27,509 nt of DNA from positions 1 to 27,509 of the forward strand of contig MCGO01000358.1 in the NCBI GenBank assembly GCA_002104985.1, in the 5' to 3' direction. The notes under the pieces are model-generated. The model did not search any database, had not been told where the DNA came from, and saw only the letters and a list, made by a program, of their open reading frames with translations. Of the stretch, positions 1-9,660 are shown piece by piece (within the stretch, counting starts at the first letter, position 1; each line of letters starts with the position of its first letter). Position numbers and translations under genes: made by a program. This DNA comes from Rhizoclosmatium globosum (Eukaryota > Chytridiomycota > Chytridiomycetes > Chytridiales > Chytriomycetaceae).

Positions 1-504
1 CTCGTTCAACAACTCTGTCGTCCCTGTCCCTACTCCTTTCCCCAATCCCTCAACACCAACAACAACCACCAAAGGCCGAACTCTTCCTCGTCGCTCCCCT
101 TCCCCCCAATCAGTGGATTCCATGGAACCATTTGTTCGCTACTTCGTTATTCCCAACAAACGCACCTCAAACCACATCCACCTGTCCTGCTGCAGCAATG
201 GCCAACCCTCAACCATCTACTATTCCACTCAACGAAGCCGGCGTGTTAATGCGTTCGGAAATCGGCCCTCACCGTTCTCGGGACTACTTAAATTGCAACC
301 GCCACTCAAACCCAAGCAGCTCAACCTTTCAAATCAACAGCATCAACTGGAACTTCTACTTCCGCTTTCACATCGACCTCCACATTTACATCTACAACTT
401 CTTCTTATTTCACAAACAGTCGTCCGTTCCAGACATCAAACCATCTCATCTTTCGCATATTCTTTGGACGTCCGTCGCAGACTTTGGCGCGAATATTCAA
501 CGCG
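1..504 (+). pseudogene. family C fragment (5'-truncated by window, copy C5)
   Basis: This is a partial copy of the repeated Ser/Thr/Pro-rich family C, whose function I do not recognise. It begins inside the Pro/Gln-rich stretch, then carries the block read elsewhere as SFATSLFPTNPPQTT and the block SVADFGANIQR near 470-504. Here the family frame is broken: the matching peptides fall in different frames (for example EPFVRYFVIPNK in one and FATSLFPTNAPQTT in the next), so single-base indels have accumulated. Related copies lie at 2130-3742, 3743-4911, 12049-13340 and 14125-15147. The copy stops abruptly at 504, where an inverted C segment begins. I infer a decayed gene fragment; a functional protein is unlikely. 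Confidence 0.55.
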
Positions 505-684
505 GTCTCACTCCCCGTCGCTTTCAACCAGCATCGTATCACTTTCAGTGTTTGTAACAGGTAGTAACAACGCTGGGATAACTTTTTCAGCATTTGAAGT
601 GGGTTTTGTGAACGACTGACAGGGATGAAATTGAGTCAACTGTTCCGTGAAAACGCGTTGAATATTTGCGCCAAGGTCTGCGAC
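505..684 (-). pseudogene. inverted family C segment, C-terminal block
   Basis: Read on the minus strand from 684 downward this is the same family segment that plus-strand copies carry after the SVADFGANI block. It is the cleanest version in the window: about 58 codons run without interruption from VADLGANIQRVFTEQLTQFH through TKPTSNAEKV to VESDGE and a TGA. The 31-bp piece 654-684 is the reverse complement of 474-504 with two mismatches, so the segment sits between inverted arms. Homologous residues occur at 3125-3355 on the plus strand, where Gln of LTQF is a TAG stop. It is a rearranged fragment, not an independent gene. Confidence 0.6.
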
Positions 685-1100
685 TGGATGTAATTGATGA
701 GTGTGGGCGCGTTTTGAATCTGTGGAATGCGGCTGGATGAGAGTTGGGTTGATCGAGTGGCCGAGCGAATGTTGTTGGATCTTCAGTTCAAGGAGATGGC
801 GTGGTTGGCTGTAGCATATGCATGCATATGCGTTGATATTAGTGAGTAGAATGCAGTGAAAGGAGGGTTAGGAATCGCGGAATGAGAGAGTTGTAGGTAG
901 ATGACTGGATGCGAATGACGGAGGATTCACGCGTCCGTGTCCTCCAACTGGCTGAATACACTCTAGTATAGTAATTGGGGTTGTATCTCTGGTGGGTGTA
1001 GTTTGGCTGGTGGTTTCGCGAGGGTGAGTGGTGTCGTGTCCGAGCTTTCTTTCTTCCCTTTCATTCGATTGATTCGCGAATATTCCGCAAAATAAATAAA
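685..1100 (+). pseudogene. module A copy 1 (3' end of a repeated gene, with poly(A) signal)
   Basis: This stretch matches 9990-10384 and 27095-27507 almost base for base, apart from scattered single-base differences. It ends with AATAAATAAA at 1091-1100, so it looks like the 3' end of a plus-strand transcription unit. The third copy keeps a 78-codon open frame here (27012-27248, containing RICGMRLDESWLDRVAERM); in copy 1 that frame is interrupted. The 5' half of module A seen in the other two copies is missing, replaced at 684/685 by family C sequence. A 16-bp palindrome, catatgcatgcatatg, lies near 815-832. I do not recognise the product. Confidence 0.45.
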
Positions 1101-1863
1101 ACGTATGCATCGTGTTTCAATGAAATTGAGCGAATGAGTAATGTGTATTCTGTGAATTGCCAGTGTGGCTGCACTTAGAGAAGTATAACAGATTAAATTG
1201 AACGTTAGAGATAATTGAAGGATGAAAGAATTGGACATCACATCATTTCCATTACATCTTTTCGAGCGCGTGCTACTTCTCACGTTGAGACTTCTTTGAA
1301 CAGTTGATGGAAATAATAGCAAAGTGCACTCCATCCACCCTATCCCAACTGCCACCACCTTCACAACCCACCACGGACATACGTTCTTACCGCCAATGTG
1401 AATTCAGCAAGTCCCTTCGACCCAATGCCCTTCTTGGTCATGTACAATCTGGCTGTCAAACACCATTCGAGACACAGTAGAGGTAACCAGATTCTTGCTT
1501 CTGTTCCATTCTTGTTAGAGACGATAGATCTCTTTACCAGAGAACCCTTCTCGCGTGTTTGGCTCTCTGGAAGGATGCTGATGTTAAATACTAAGCTTTC
1601 CCCGCCTCTCTCGGAGTATCTCCTCACACCTGTCTAACCAATGCTTCCACTCCTTAGAAGAACCCCGATTCATCGTATTATCGAATCAACCACAAAGGAA
1701 CAACCCGAACACAACCGCGGGCCATCTGAGTAAGCCTTCGTTCCAACAGCAAGAGAATGAAGAGTTTACGTGGACTTTGAATCCACCCTCAGCAATCCAC
1801 CATTGGCTATTCCCTGTGACTCAAATCCAATACTGATTGTGTTCTACGTTTCGAAACTCGCCA
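1101..1863. repeat. duplicated intergenic/upstream region of family C
   Basis: No convincing gene is visible. The sequence is a diverged duplicate of about 10385-11278, with the same order of blocks between the poly(A) end of module A and the TATA box of family C. Short open frames on both strands differ between the two copies and are broken by indels, as expected of non-coding DNA. Confidence 0.55.
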
Positions 1864-1870
1864 TATATAA
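1864..1870 (+). promoter_or_regulatory. TATA box (TATATAA) of family C copy C1
   Basis: TATATAA followed by GATACCC and, 50-90 nt downstream, a pyrimidine-rich tract (ttcttcttcctcctttcttc). The same arrangement is at 11279-11285 in the duplicated copy, while a third, tandem version at 11785 is degraded to CATAAAATAGAC. Conservation of the box against a diverged background supports a promoter. The first suitable ATG downstream is at 2130. Confidence 0.55.
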
Positions 1871-2129
1871 GATACCCTTCTCCAGCGTTGCCAATTGCCA
1901 CTCCAGTATTCATCTCTAGAACTCTACAATTCTTCTTCCTCCTTTCTTCTATCGTTACGCGCGACTCAAGTGTACCAACATCATACGCGGTTTATTTGCG
2001 CGAGAGTCGTCTTGTTCCAGGATTAAATACTTGAAAGCTCTCTCTGTTGGCTTCGCACAACTCGAAATCGTGAAATCGTTATAGAAAGTGAGTTCTCCGC
2101 CATTCGTATTTCCCTTAAATGCAACGTAT

Positions 2130-3742
2130 ATGGAGGATGGACTGATTCGGTTGATTGATGGCTTTGTGGGCAACTCTCCTTGTCAACAAAACAAAGCTGG
2201 TGCATTCAACCCTTCAGTTTTGCTTTTATTTCAACACTTTCGCTTTCTGCGACATTCTTCATATCTAATCGATTTTTTGATAGGCGACGATTTCTTTGTA
2301 ATTTTACCGAATATGAGCCGGCCAGCCACACGTCTCTCGCCCATTTCATCCTTGTCATCAAAATGGTCCCTCTCGTCCCTGTCCCTTCCCCTTCCCTCAA
2401 TCCCTCAACAACACCACCAACACCACAACACCACCAACCACCAAAGACGAAAAACTTCGCCGCCCTCTTCCTCGCGGCCCTCAAGCAAGTCTCTGAACAA
2501 CTTGATTCAATCCACAAACCAGACAAACCAGACGACTTTGACGCGTGAAAAAGCTGTCCAAACATTTGCGATAAATTCTTGGACGATGATCCAGAGTACT
2601 CGTCGTCGGTGCTTTCTCCAAAGCTTCCGTTGAACCCTTCGTTTGCTACTTCGTTATTCCCAACAAACCCATCTCAAACTACATGTGCCCGACCTCAACC
2701 ATCCACTATTCCACTCGACGAAGCCGGCTTGTTTATACTTTCAGCATTCGGTCCTCATGGTTCTCGGACTGTCTCGCATACTGCTTCAACTTCAACCATA
2801 GAGTACTCGTCGAGAGCGCTTTCTCCAAAGATTCCATGGAACTCTTCTTTCGCTACTTTGTTATTCTCAACAAATCCACCTCAAACCACATCCGCCTGTC
2901 CTACTGCTTCAATGTACAGCCCTCTGTCATCTACTATTCCACTCAATGAAGCCGGCCTGTTTACGTCAAGTCAGCGCCGTCAAATGGAACTTCTACTTGC
3001 ACTGTTGCTTCAACCTCTCATATCTACATCTACTTCTAAATCTGCACGGTCATACTTTGACAAACAATCATCCCTTCGAGACATCAATCCATCTCATCTG
3101 CTGCATATTCTTTGGACGTCTGTCGCAGACTTTGGCGCGAATATTCGACGCGCTCTTGCGGAACAGTTGACTTAGTTTCATCCCTGTCAGTTGTTCACAA
3201 AACCCAATTCAAATGCTGAAAAGAATGCTCCAACTTCTTTGTCTGTCGTAACAAACACTCGAAGTGCTACTACGTTGGTTCAAAGTGACGGGGAGGAGGG
3301 AAGCCGTAATGATGGGATGGAAGTTTATGATGTTGGAAGTGTTGACGTTGAGTGATTACGCAGGGAAAGAAGAAAAAACGAATTGTTGGGGAAGGGAAGG
3401 AGTGTTGAGTTGTTACGAGGTATGGTGAATGAGCGTCACAAAGAGCTTTTACAGCCTTCGAAAGCGTTGTAGCAGGAGTTAAGGAAGACTGGTGGTCAGA
3501 AGAAGGGTGTTGAGACGAGAGTGTTCGTGAGTTGGTTTGCTTTTTTCAGGCGGGTTTACTCAATTTACGATTTACAGCACTCCCCTTACGCGTACTATCA
3601 TTTAATATATACTGAACTCATAGCTGAAGTTGGAGCGGGTATTCGGAGAGTAATAGCTGAACAACATGACCCAAAAAGTCGAAAGCAAAATCAACACAGA
3701 CAATTCGTCTTCCTTCTAGGGCTCCTCGGACTCGGTCAATGA
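2130..3742 (+). pseudogene. family C copy C1, nearly full length, four nonsense codons
   Basis: This is the most complete family C copy; its function is unknown. The ATG at 2130 opens with MEDGLIRLIDGFVGNSPCQQ, which recurs at 11548 and 12049. From about 2360 one frame (phase of 2180) runs to 3742 without frameshift: a Pro/Gln-rich stretch, a helix-like FAALFLAALKQVSEQLDSIH, two tandem Ser/Thr/Pro-rich repeats (each starting EYSS..LSPK), SVADFGANIRRALAEQL, an acidic stretch, then basic LRRERRKNELLGKG and LLRGMVNERHKELLQ. It is interrupted only by TGA 2546, TAG 3173, TGA 3353 and TAG 3470. A 51-nt intron, 3527-3577 (gtgagt to tttacag), is flanked in phase 0 by an exon ending at TGA 3742. The link from the first exon to the main frame is not resolved. 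I call it a recent pseudogene. Confidence 0.55.
3527..3577 (+). other. intron of family C copy C1 (module D intron)
   Basis: 51 nt, GT-AG, starting gtgagttggtttgc and ending in actcaatttacgatttacag. The same 3' end occurs at 15099-15147 and 20149-20197, and a diverged one at 20281-20329, so the intron is a recognisable unit of the family. Length is a multiple of three, so retention would not shift the frame. Confidence 0.6.
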
Positions 3743-4911
3743 TCCAGCATATTTGTCAGTTCTACCGCCAAAGATTCCATGAAAGGTTTTATTCGCTTCT
3801 TCCTTATTCCCAACAAGCCCACCCCAAACTGCACCCACCATTCCTGCAGCAGCAATGCCCGACTCTCTACTATTCCACTCAACAAAACCGGCGTGTTTAT
3901 GTGTTCGGATCTCGGCCCTCATTGTTCTCGGGCTGTCTCGCATGCTCCTTCCACTGCAACCGCCACTCAAACTCAAGAAGCTCAACCAATCAAATCAACA
4001 GCAACAACTGAAACTTCTTCTTATTTCACAAACAGTCGTCCGTCCCAGACATCAAAACCTTGCATCTATTGCATATTCCGTTGACGTCCGTTGACGACTT
4101 AAGCGCGAATATTTGACGCGCTATCGCGAAACTGTTGGCTCAGTTTCATCCCTGCCAGTCGTTCACAAAATCCCACTTCCAATGCTGAAAGGATGCGCCA
4201 ACGTCGTTGCTACAGCATTGGTTGAAAGTGGTGGGAGAGGGAAGAGGTGATGATGGGATGGAGGTTGATGATATTGGAAGTGTTCACGTATGATGTCGGA
4301 AGTGTTGACGTAGGTGTGACTGCGGAGGGAAATAAGAAGAAGAAAAAAGAAGAAGGTTGCGTTCCATGGTGTTGAAGAGGCAAGTGTGGAGGAGACATCA
4401 GAGAAGGTTCGTGGTCGTTGAGATGGATCATCGAGAGCTCAAATAGTTCACGTCGATGCTTTCAAGGATCTGAATGTGGATGTATCCTTGAGCGAAGCTC
4501 TCAATTTGAATCTGCGGTCGGAGTCACCTGCATAAAGTATCAAAGTCGCGTTCGTCTCGGATCGAGAAGCAGAATCTATTCCGGATATCCAACGCATACT
4601 GATTTGCTCTGTTGTCCTTATGACTATTATTTGATGGTATTAGTGGCCCGATGGATGCGATGCAGTTGCTGTTGAGTGTGAGTGAATGCAGTTTGGCATC
4701 ACCCACCCACGCGTGTGTCATCACAGAGCCACAGCTTTCCGCGACTGTTCTCTGTTTGAAGATTGGATGTTGGATGGCGAAACGCGAATACACTATTGGT
4801 TGACTGCTTGAGTGGATGGTGATGTTGTTAGGGTGGTGGTGGTGGTACGTCCAAGTTTTTCCTTCTTTCCTTCACTGAATGTGCGATATCGTGTGTACTG
4901 TACTTAATAAA
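3743..4911 (+). pseudogene. family C copy C1b, 5'-truncated, with poly(A) signal
   Basis: A second family C copy follows C1 directly. It starts at the equivalent of the DPEYSS block and repeats the whole Ser/Thr/Pro section, the SVADFGANI block (broken here) and the DVGSVDVGV region. It then extends further downstream than C1, including VDAFKDLNVDVSLSEALNLN (about 4450-4512) and IKVAFVSDREAESIPDIQ, which are also found at about 13168-13325. The frame changes several times and carries in-frame stops. A plus-strand AATAAA at 4906-4911 may end the unit. The part after 4680 has no clear protein signal. Function unknown. Confidence 0.5.
4906..4911 (+). terminator. poly(A) signal AATAAA
   Basis: AATAAA downstream of family C copy C1b, in a context (pyrimidine-rich tract, then aataaacg) resembling the end of module A at 1091 and 10375. 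Confidence 0.35.
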
Positions 4912-5143
4912 CGTATTCGTTAAGTAAATGAGAGAGAAATTATACCGTAGTTTGCTTTTGCGGTACAATCCTTGGATTTCGGAACATTGAGTTAGCGAAC
5001 ATCGACAAAGCCACACTTGTATGACGGTAACAAACAGTATGAAATATGTTGGGAAAACTTGTGAAAATGTATTAGAAATAAAAAGATTCACTTGTTTGTA
5101 AAGATGATTGAATGTTACTCTTATTTATTTGTGTTTCTGTCAG

Positions 5144-6385
5144 TCAAAGAAGAATCAAGAAAAGATATTCCAGTCCAACAACGCAGCTACAGCCGCCTCT
5201 CAATCGCAGACTATTCCAAGCATGAATATTGAACGTATGTGTTACCATCTTGTCTTTTTTGTTTGAAGATGTGGAATTCGCTGGCCATACGAAGTCGCCA
5301 AGAAGAATCAAAAGACTACAACGGGTGCTCGTTTCTATGCATTAAGCACATGCATTTCTTACTATTCAGACACGTTTGTCAAAGACGGCGAATAAAACTG
5401 TGTGTCCGATGTGGCGGACAAGTCTGTGCCTTGTCAATCAGTTCCTTGCTTGCCCAACACCTGTTATCACCTTCTCATCACTTTACTTACTACTTCTCTT
5501 TAGTCATAACCCGAGTTGCTGCGTTGGAAACGAAGTTCGCACCGTTTTCCGGCCAGATAAACTTCGAGTCTTCAACTGTCAATGACAACGCCTCAACCCC
5601 CATCAACACTGCTCCGCCTGACTCTTCAGTTACAATCAACGAGCTATATGCCCGCATTGTTTTTCTTGAAGTCGTGGCATCTCGAATTGAAAACTTCAAC
5701 ACTGCTACTGAAGCTGTAAATTATGAAACAAGTTTATTGAACTCATGTATGGAGGAAGAATCAGTTGCGTCAAGCATTCCTACTGGTAAACGGCCCCTGC
5801 ATATGCTTCTAAATTATTGATTTTTATGTCCGTAGCACCTTCAGCTGAAGAAATAGACACGTTCACGCATCAGTCTACACAGAGAACGGCTGCACAAAGT
5901 ACGTTCTGAGCGTTTTAATGACCAAGCCTGATTCTTTTGTTTATCAGATGTGAATCAAACCTTGTCTCCTCAAACCCAAACATCGACCATTCTCGAAACT
6001 GATTCCACAGCAGCAGGTAAGCTAAACTCGAACCTTTCCCGCAACTTTAACACGCAAACAGTCGCATTGGGTAATGGAGGACTTCAGGCGCTGAGAACAG
6101 ATACGACGAGCTCAAAATGGCTGAGCGTTGTTCTTGAATCAAACACAGCTTCAGATTATTCGGAAGTCCCGCAAGTCCACCCAATCCAACCACACAATAC
6201 TGGTTTGTGTTTAAATCTGTTTACGTTATTCTTAGTTGACACGTGCATCAATAGCACTCTCCACTGACAACACTATGAGCGGCTGTCACTTCCAAATGCC
6301 ATCAGAAGCAGTGCTCTATCTAAACTTTTTGTCCAGTTGTGATGGTTCCACACTTCGCTTGTGCAGCATTGAAAATTTCTTGTGA
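5144..6385 (+). CDS. eight-exon gene, product not recognised
   Basis: Exons 5144-5234, 5269-5324, 5370-5421, 5504-5785, 5836-5898, 5948-6016, 6062-6202 and 6255-6385 join in one frame of 294 codons plus TGA; at least one 5' exon is missing, as no ATG precedes 5144. Introns are 34, 45, 82, 50, 49, 45 and 52 nt with gtatgt, gtaagc, gtacgt or similar donors. All but the second are phase 1, including the last five in a row. The last acceptor could instead be 6235, which would give an earlier stop. The N-terminal part is basic (SPRRIKRLQRTRLSKTANKT); the middle has a helix-like INELYARIVFLEVVASRI; the rest is Ser/Thr/Gln-rich and probably disordered. I recognise no domain. It could be the 5' part of the zinc-finger gene just downstream. 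Confidence 0.65.
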
Positions 6386-6470
6386 TGGTTCCAGTGCATT
6401 TTTTGAAGAGTGAGCATCTTGCAATAGTCCTATAAGTCAATAACTAATTACTTAAAAAGATTTTTCTACA

Positions 6471-7051
6471 ATGTTGAATGGAAGTGCTCTGCAATTACTG
6501 AAGTTTTGGATGGTGGAAGCCATTCTTGAGCGAGAATATTCCTTAGCCCTTGAAATAGTGCTGATTTTTGGCCGAATGATGATTGAAGCTGAAGTAATCA
6601 TGAGGATGAAGCTGGGTGAAACTATTGCGAGACTTGTTCAGGTGTGCCAAACTGAAGCGGAAGGTTGGACACCAATTTTGTTCTCAAACCTATCTCATAT
6701 TCTACTCAGATGATTTGAAGAAGGCCAGCCTCAATTTGATGAGATCTTGGAATCAGTTACTTGCTGAAGGCATCACGAAGCGTTTTGTTGCTACCCCTTC
6801 GTCTCAGACTCAGCCTAAAGTGAAGTTTGCCACAAAGCTGTCTGAAACGCGAATTTATTACTGCGAAAATATTGTATCAGAGCGTACAAGTGATGGGACT
6901 GATGAGGCAAGTCCGTGTTTTGAGTGGACTTCAGCAAGTAAGTTATTTAAGAAAACCTGACAAGGCTAACTGAATAATAGGAGGATGTAGACGTGGCAAG
7001 TTTTGTGAGTATGTTCACAGTGGCTCGGGACGCTTGGCTTTGATTCAATAG
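6471..7051 (+). CDS. small CCCH zinc-finger protein
   Basis: Three exons, 6471-6663, 6710-6937 and 6981-7051, join with phase-1 introns of 46 and 43 nt (the second gtaagt with branch site ggctaac) to give 163 residues. The C-terminus spells CFEWTSARGCRRGKFCEYVH, an exact C-x8-C-x5-C-x3-H finger (Cys134, Cys143, Cys149, His153). It is created only by splicing, since the intron lies between the first and second cysteine. Fingers of this class usually bind RNA, often AU-rich or poly(A) sequence, so an RNA-binding role is a reasonable inference. Having a single finger ten residues from the end is unusual but known. The first exon is hydrophobic and the ATG at 6471 is uncertain: a spliced link to the gene upstream (5144-6385) is possible, for example through a gtgagc donor near 6411. 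Confidence 0.7.
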
Positions 7052-8584
7052 TTACTATTCCTGAACAGATCTTTTTCATTATACAGCCATAAAATATGTT
7101 GCTTTCCGATCATATATTTATTAATTCATAAGAACAAACAAAGGGAAAAGGTGCTGGTATGTTTTTCGTTACACAAACAGATAGGTCAGCAACACGCCCA
7201 ATACTCCATGAAATGTTTGCTCTGGTCCACAATACCAACGCATAATAACAGGATGATTAAAAGAAGAAGCCTACTCATAGACTTCGCCACGAAGGAGTTT
7301 TCAAAGGCGGAAAACAAGAGAAAGAAGGAAGAGCTAATAAAGAAACAAGATATGATCCCAACCAAGAAACCCTTCCCATCCAAGTGTTGGTACGATTCTT
7401 TCCACGTTACGCAACGAATAACATCTCCATCAAAGGATATTGGACAAGAAGAAGTCGGGGGATCACCCAACTCTCGTCGCGAGTCAGGATAAAGACACCT
7501 CCCGCGACGGTGAAACAGCATAAAGAAAGAAGGCTCGAGAGTCAAGAGCGTAACGCCAACAAAGAAGGGGCGTGTCGGTTAGTACTTGCTGTCAGACTTG
7601 GCGTTAGGTTCATGGTCAACGAGGTCAAGGCGATTGTCCTATTTTAGGCAGTTAGATTAAGGTGATAGGCAGAGAAAGTAAATCGAGGAGGGAGGTGGAA
7701 GGGGGAGGGAGAAGGGGTTTCAGACCAAGGGACCTTGTTTGGAGTTTGATTTTGACAATGACAATCCAGAAAACAGTCTTTCTTCAAGTGGAAAATAATG
7801 GACAAATGAATATCCGTGTCTCTCGTTGTATTGTAACAGTACTCTGGGGCTATTAACACTCTTTTTGGTTGGGTGCCTCATCCATTCTGACATGTGCAGC
7901 TGTTCCTTCCCACATCAACTACATTACGTAAGAACATGCGATTTCAAGCTCTACGTGTCGCAGAAGTATTTATTCCTTTTGATTGTCCTCCAATAACCAA
8001 ATACGACCAGTCCCATTCTTACGCTTGGACTCCCCGCTGTTTCACCATCAATGAGAATCCCGTGCAAACAAGTCTCCATCACGTTTCCGAAAAGCTGATA
8101 ACTGTCGCGACGCATAGTCTACGAAAATCAAGTTGAGCAGTTGTCTTGAACTTAACCTCAAAACCCTTGGTATCCAGTTTATCACGTTTGACAGGATTTG
8201 TACATACAGTCCAGTGTAACTCTTCTTGTCAATCAGTACATACAGCCAGTGTGCTTATGGGAAGAATCCATGCAATGAGCTAGCACTGAGAACCCTTCTT
8301 CCCGTGATACCGTACATACGCACAATTGACACGTCCTTCATGTTCTCTGCGTCATCAAAGATGGTCCTCGTCGACATCAATCTGTTGGAAGACTGTTACG
8401 GAGGGTGTTAGTTAAGAAACAGGGAACAAGCAGGTGAGGATTAAGCAAATCTTGGTTTTTTGTTCGGAGTTTCGTTCGAGGTTTGGCCAAGTAGCTTCGC
8501 AGTTCCCTGTTGTAATTGATTGATATGAACTGGTTTCCGCAGAATAATAGAAGAACCCATCAGCAACTGACTGCACCGTTGAAT
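7052..8584. other. no confident gene
   Basis: Several open frames exist but none has supporting splice signals or a recognisable motif. A purine-rich stretch (7240-7360) produces a Lys/Glu-rich plus-strand frame from about 7250 (RRSLLIDFATKEFSKAENKR) and, as its complement, a hydrophobic minus-strand frame. Either could be an artefact of composition. A G/A-only tract lies at about 7683-7720. The plus-strand frames at 7894-8136 and 8226-8411 are equally unsupported. Confidence 0.3.
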
Positions 8585-8848
8585 TCAAGGACTCCTTGAC
8601 GGGCAGATATTGCGCTCAATAGGTTTGTGCTGAACGTGATGCCGACACATCAGGTTCAATCTGCAGATTTTGACAAGTAATATCCCAGAATATCCCCAAT
8701 CGTCCTGTTTGAGATGGTATGAACAGATGTCGCGCAAATTCCACTCCGAGTTCCAGTGCCTCACTGCATCAAACATCACTAGCTTCTTGAACAAAGAACA
8801 TTACAAACGATGACTCACCTCCGCAGATGAATATTCGCAATAATCCAT
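8585..8848 (-). CDS. possible two-exon gene, unknown product
   Basis: On the minus strand ATG at 8848 opens a 30-nt exon (8819-8848, MDYCEYSSAE), followed by a good gtgagt donor, a 33-nt intron (8786-8818, ending ttgttcaag) and a phase-0 exon running to TGA at 8585. The spliced product is 76 residues and includes FDAVRHWNSEWNLRDICSYH. A competing acceptor about 22 nt further in would use a different frame, read as LELGVEFARHLFIPSQTGRL, which looks at least as protein-like. No family is recognised, so the splice site is the main evidence. Confidence is low. Confidence 0.3.
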
Positions 8849-8974
8849 TACAATTGGCTCTAATATTGTTCGTTGTTCACATGACCGTAGGATGTGGGAG
8901 AGCGAAATTGTGGGTTGGTTTCGGTGAAGGGGGAATCAACAAAGAGGGAAGGAAAGAAAAACGCTGACTAAAAT

Positions 8975-9660
8975 TCACCTCAACTGTTTGTTTGAATTTT
9001 CTTCAGGAGTTAATACAGCCTGAACTTGTTTCTGTTTTGTAAATGTTGATGTTCTTTGAATCGTCCCCAATTTCCAATTTTGATGGAGTCCACACCACCG
9101 TCGGCATCCCACCACTCCATTCATGTGCATACTGCAAGGTCCAACGAGATTGATTGGGGTTTTTGAAGCAGGCACAACTCGTTTCTTTTGACGGGGGTGT
9201 GGATATCTCCAAAGTTAAAGCGACTGGTGATTCGCGACGACGTAGCTCAAAGGCAACGGTGGCAGTTTCCTTCCAGATACGATTCGATTCAACTGGATTC
9301 TTGACTGACTGTGTTCCGGAGTTTCGGGCGACAGCTTCGAATGCGACTCGAACTTTGACATTGCTTTGAAAGTCCCTGCAGCCACACCTCAACTGTTTCC
9401 AGTGGCAAACACTAATGCGTCAATTGCAATTGGAGATGCATTGCTTACTGAGAGCTTATGCCTTCAGCGACGAAACGGTGCCATTTTCTCCCGTCCAACT
9501 GACCCAACTGTCAGCACATCGCCACTGCAAGAAAGGTGTTACTAGTACTTGGCTCGAATTGAACTTACGTTACACCAAATCCGACAGAGGAAGAACAGTC
9601 AACGGTACCATGTTCCTCTTCCAAAACGAAGACATTCGTGCTAGTCCTTGAATCCAAACG
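8975..9660 (-). pseudogene. module B copy 1, minus-strand gene remnant
   Basis: The gene direction is minus. An excellent intron, 9525-9568 (gtaagt, branch-like actagtaac, tttcttgcag, 44 nt), is present, and the same 44-nt intron is at 26499-26542 in copy 2. The exon before it reads EEEHGTVDCSSSVGFGV. After it a frame is broken, then 129 codons stay open from 9392 to 9003, including VKVRVAFEAVARNSGTQS, ETATVAFELRRRESPVALTL and WTPSKLEIGDDSK. Alternating hydrophobic and polar residues suggest beta strands. The C-terminal piece LTPEENSNK is found in another frame, so at least one frameshift is present. I cannot name the family. The plus-strand frames over the same bases are considered shadows. 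Confidence 0.5.

Noticed and set aside
815..832. Palindrome catatgcatgcatatg as a regulatory operator
   Set aside because: The two other copies of module A have a changed centre, so there is no sign of conservation.
2206..2565. 119-codon minus-strand frame opposite family C
   Set aside because: Shadow of the plus-strand Pro/Gln-rich region; not conserved in other copies.
2546..3472. Reassigned stop codons (TAG or TGA read as amino acids) to explain stops in family C
   Set aside because: Other genes here appear to end at TGA, TAG and TAA, and most family C copies also have frameshifts that a code change would not explain.
7186..7545. Minus-strand hydrophobic open frame resembling a membrane protein
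   Set aside because: It is the complement of a purine-rich stretch, which produces runs of Leu, Ile, Phe and Ser by composition alone.
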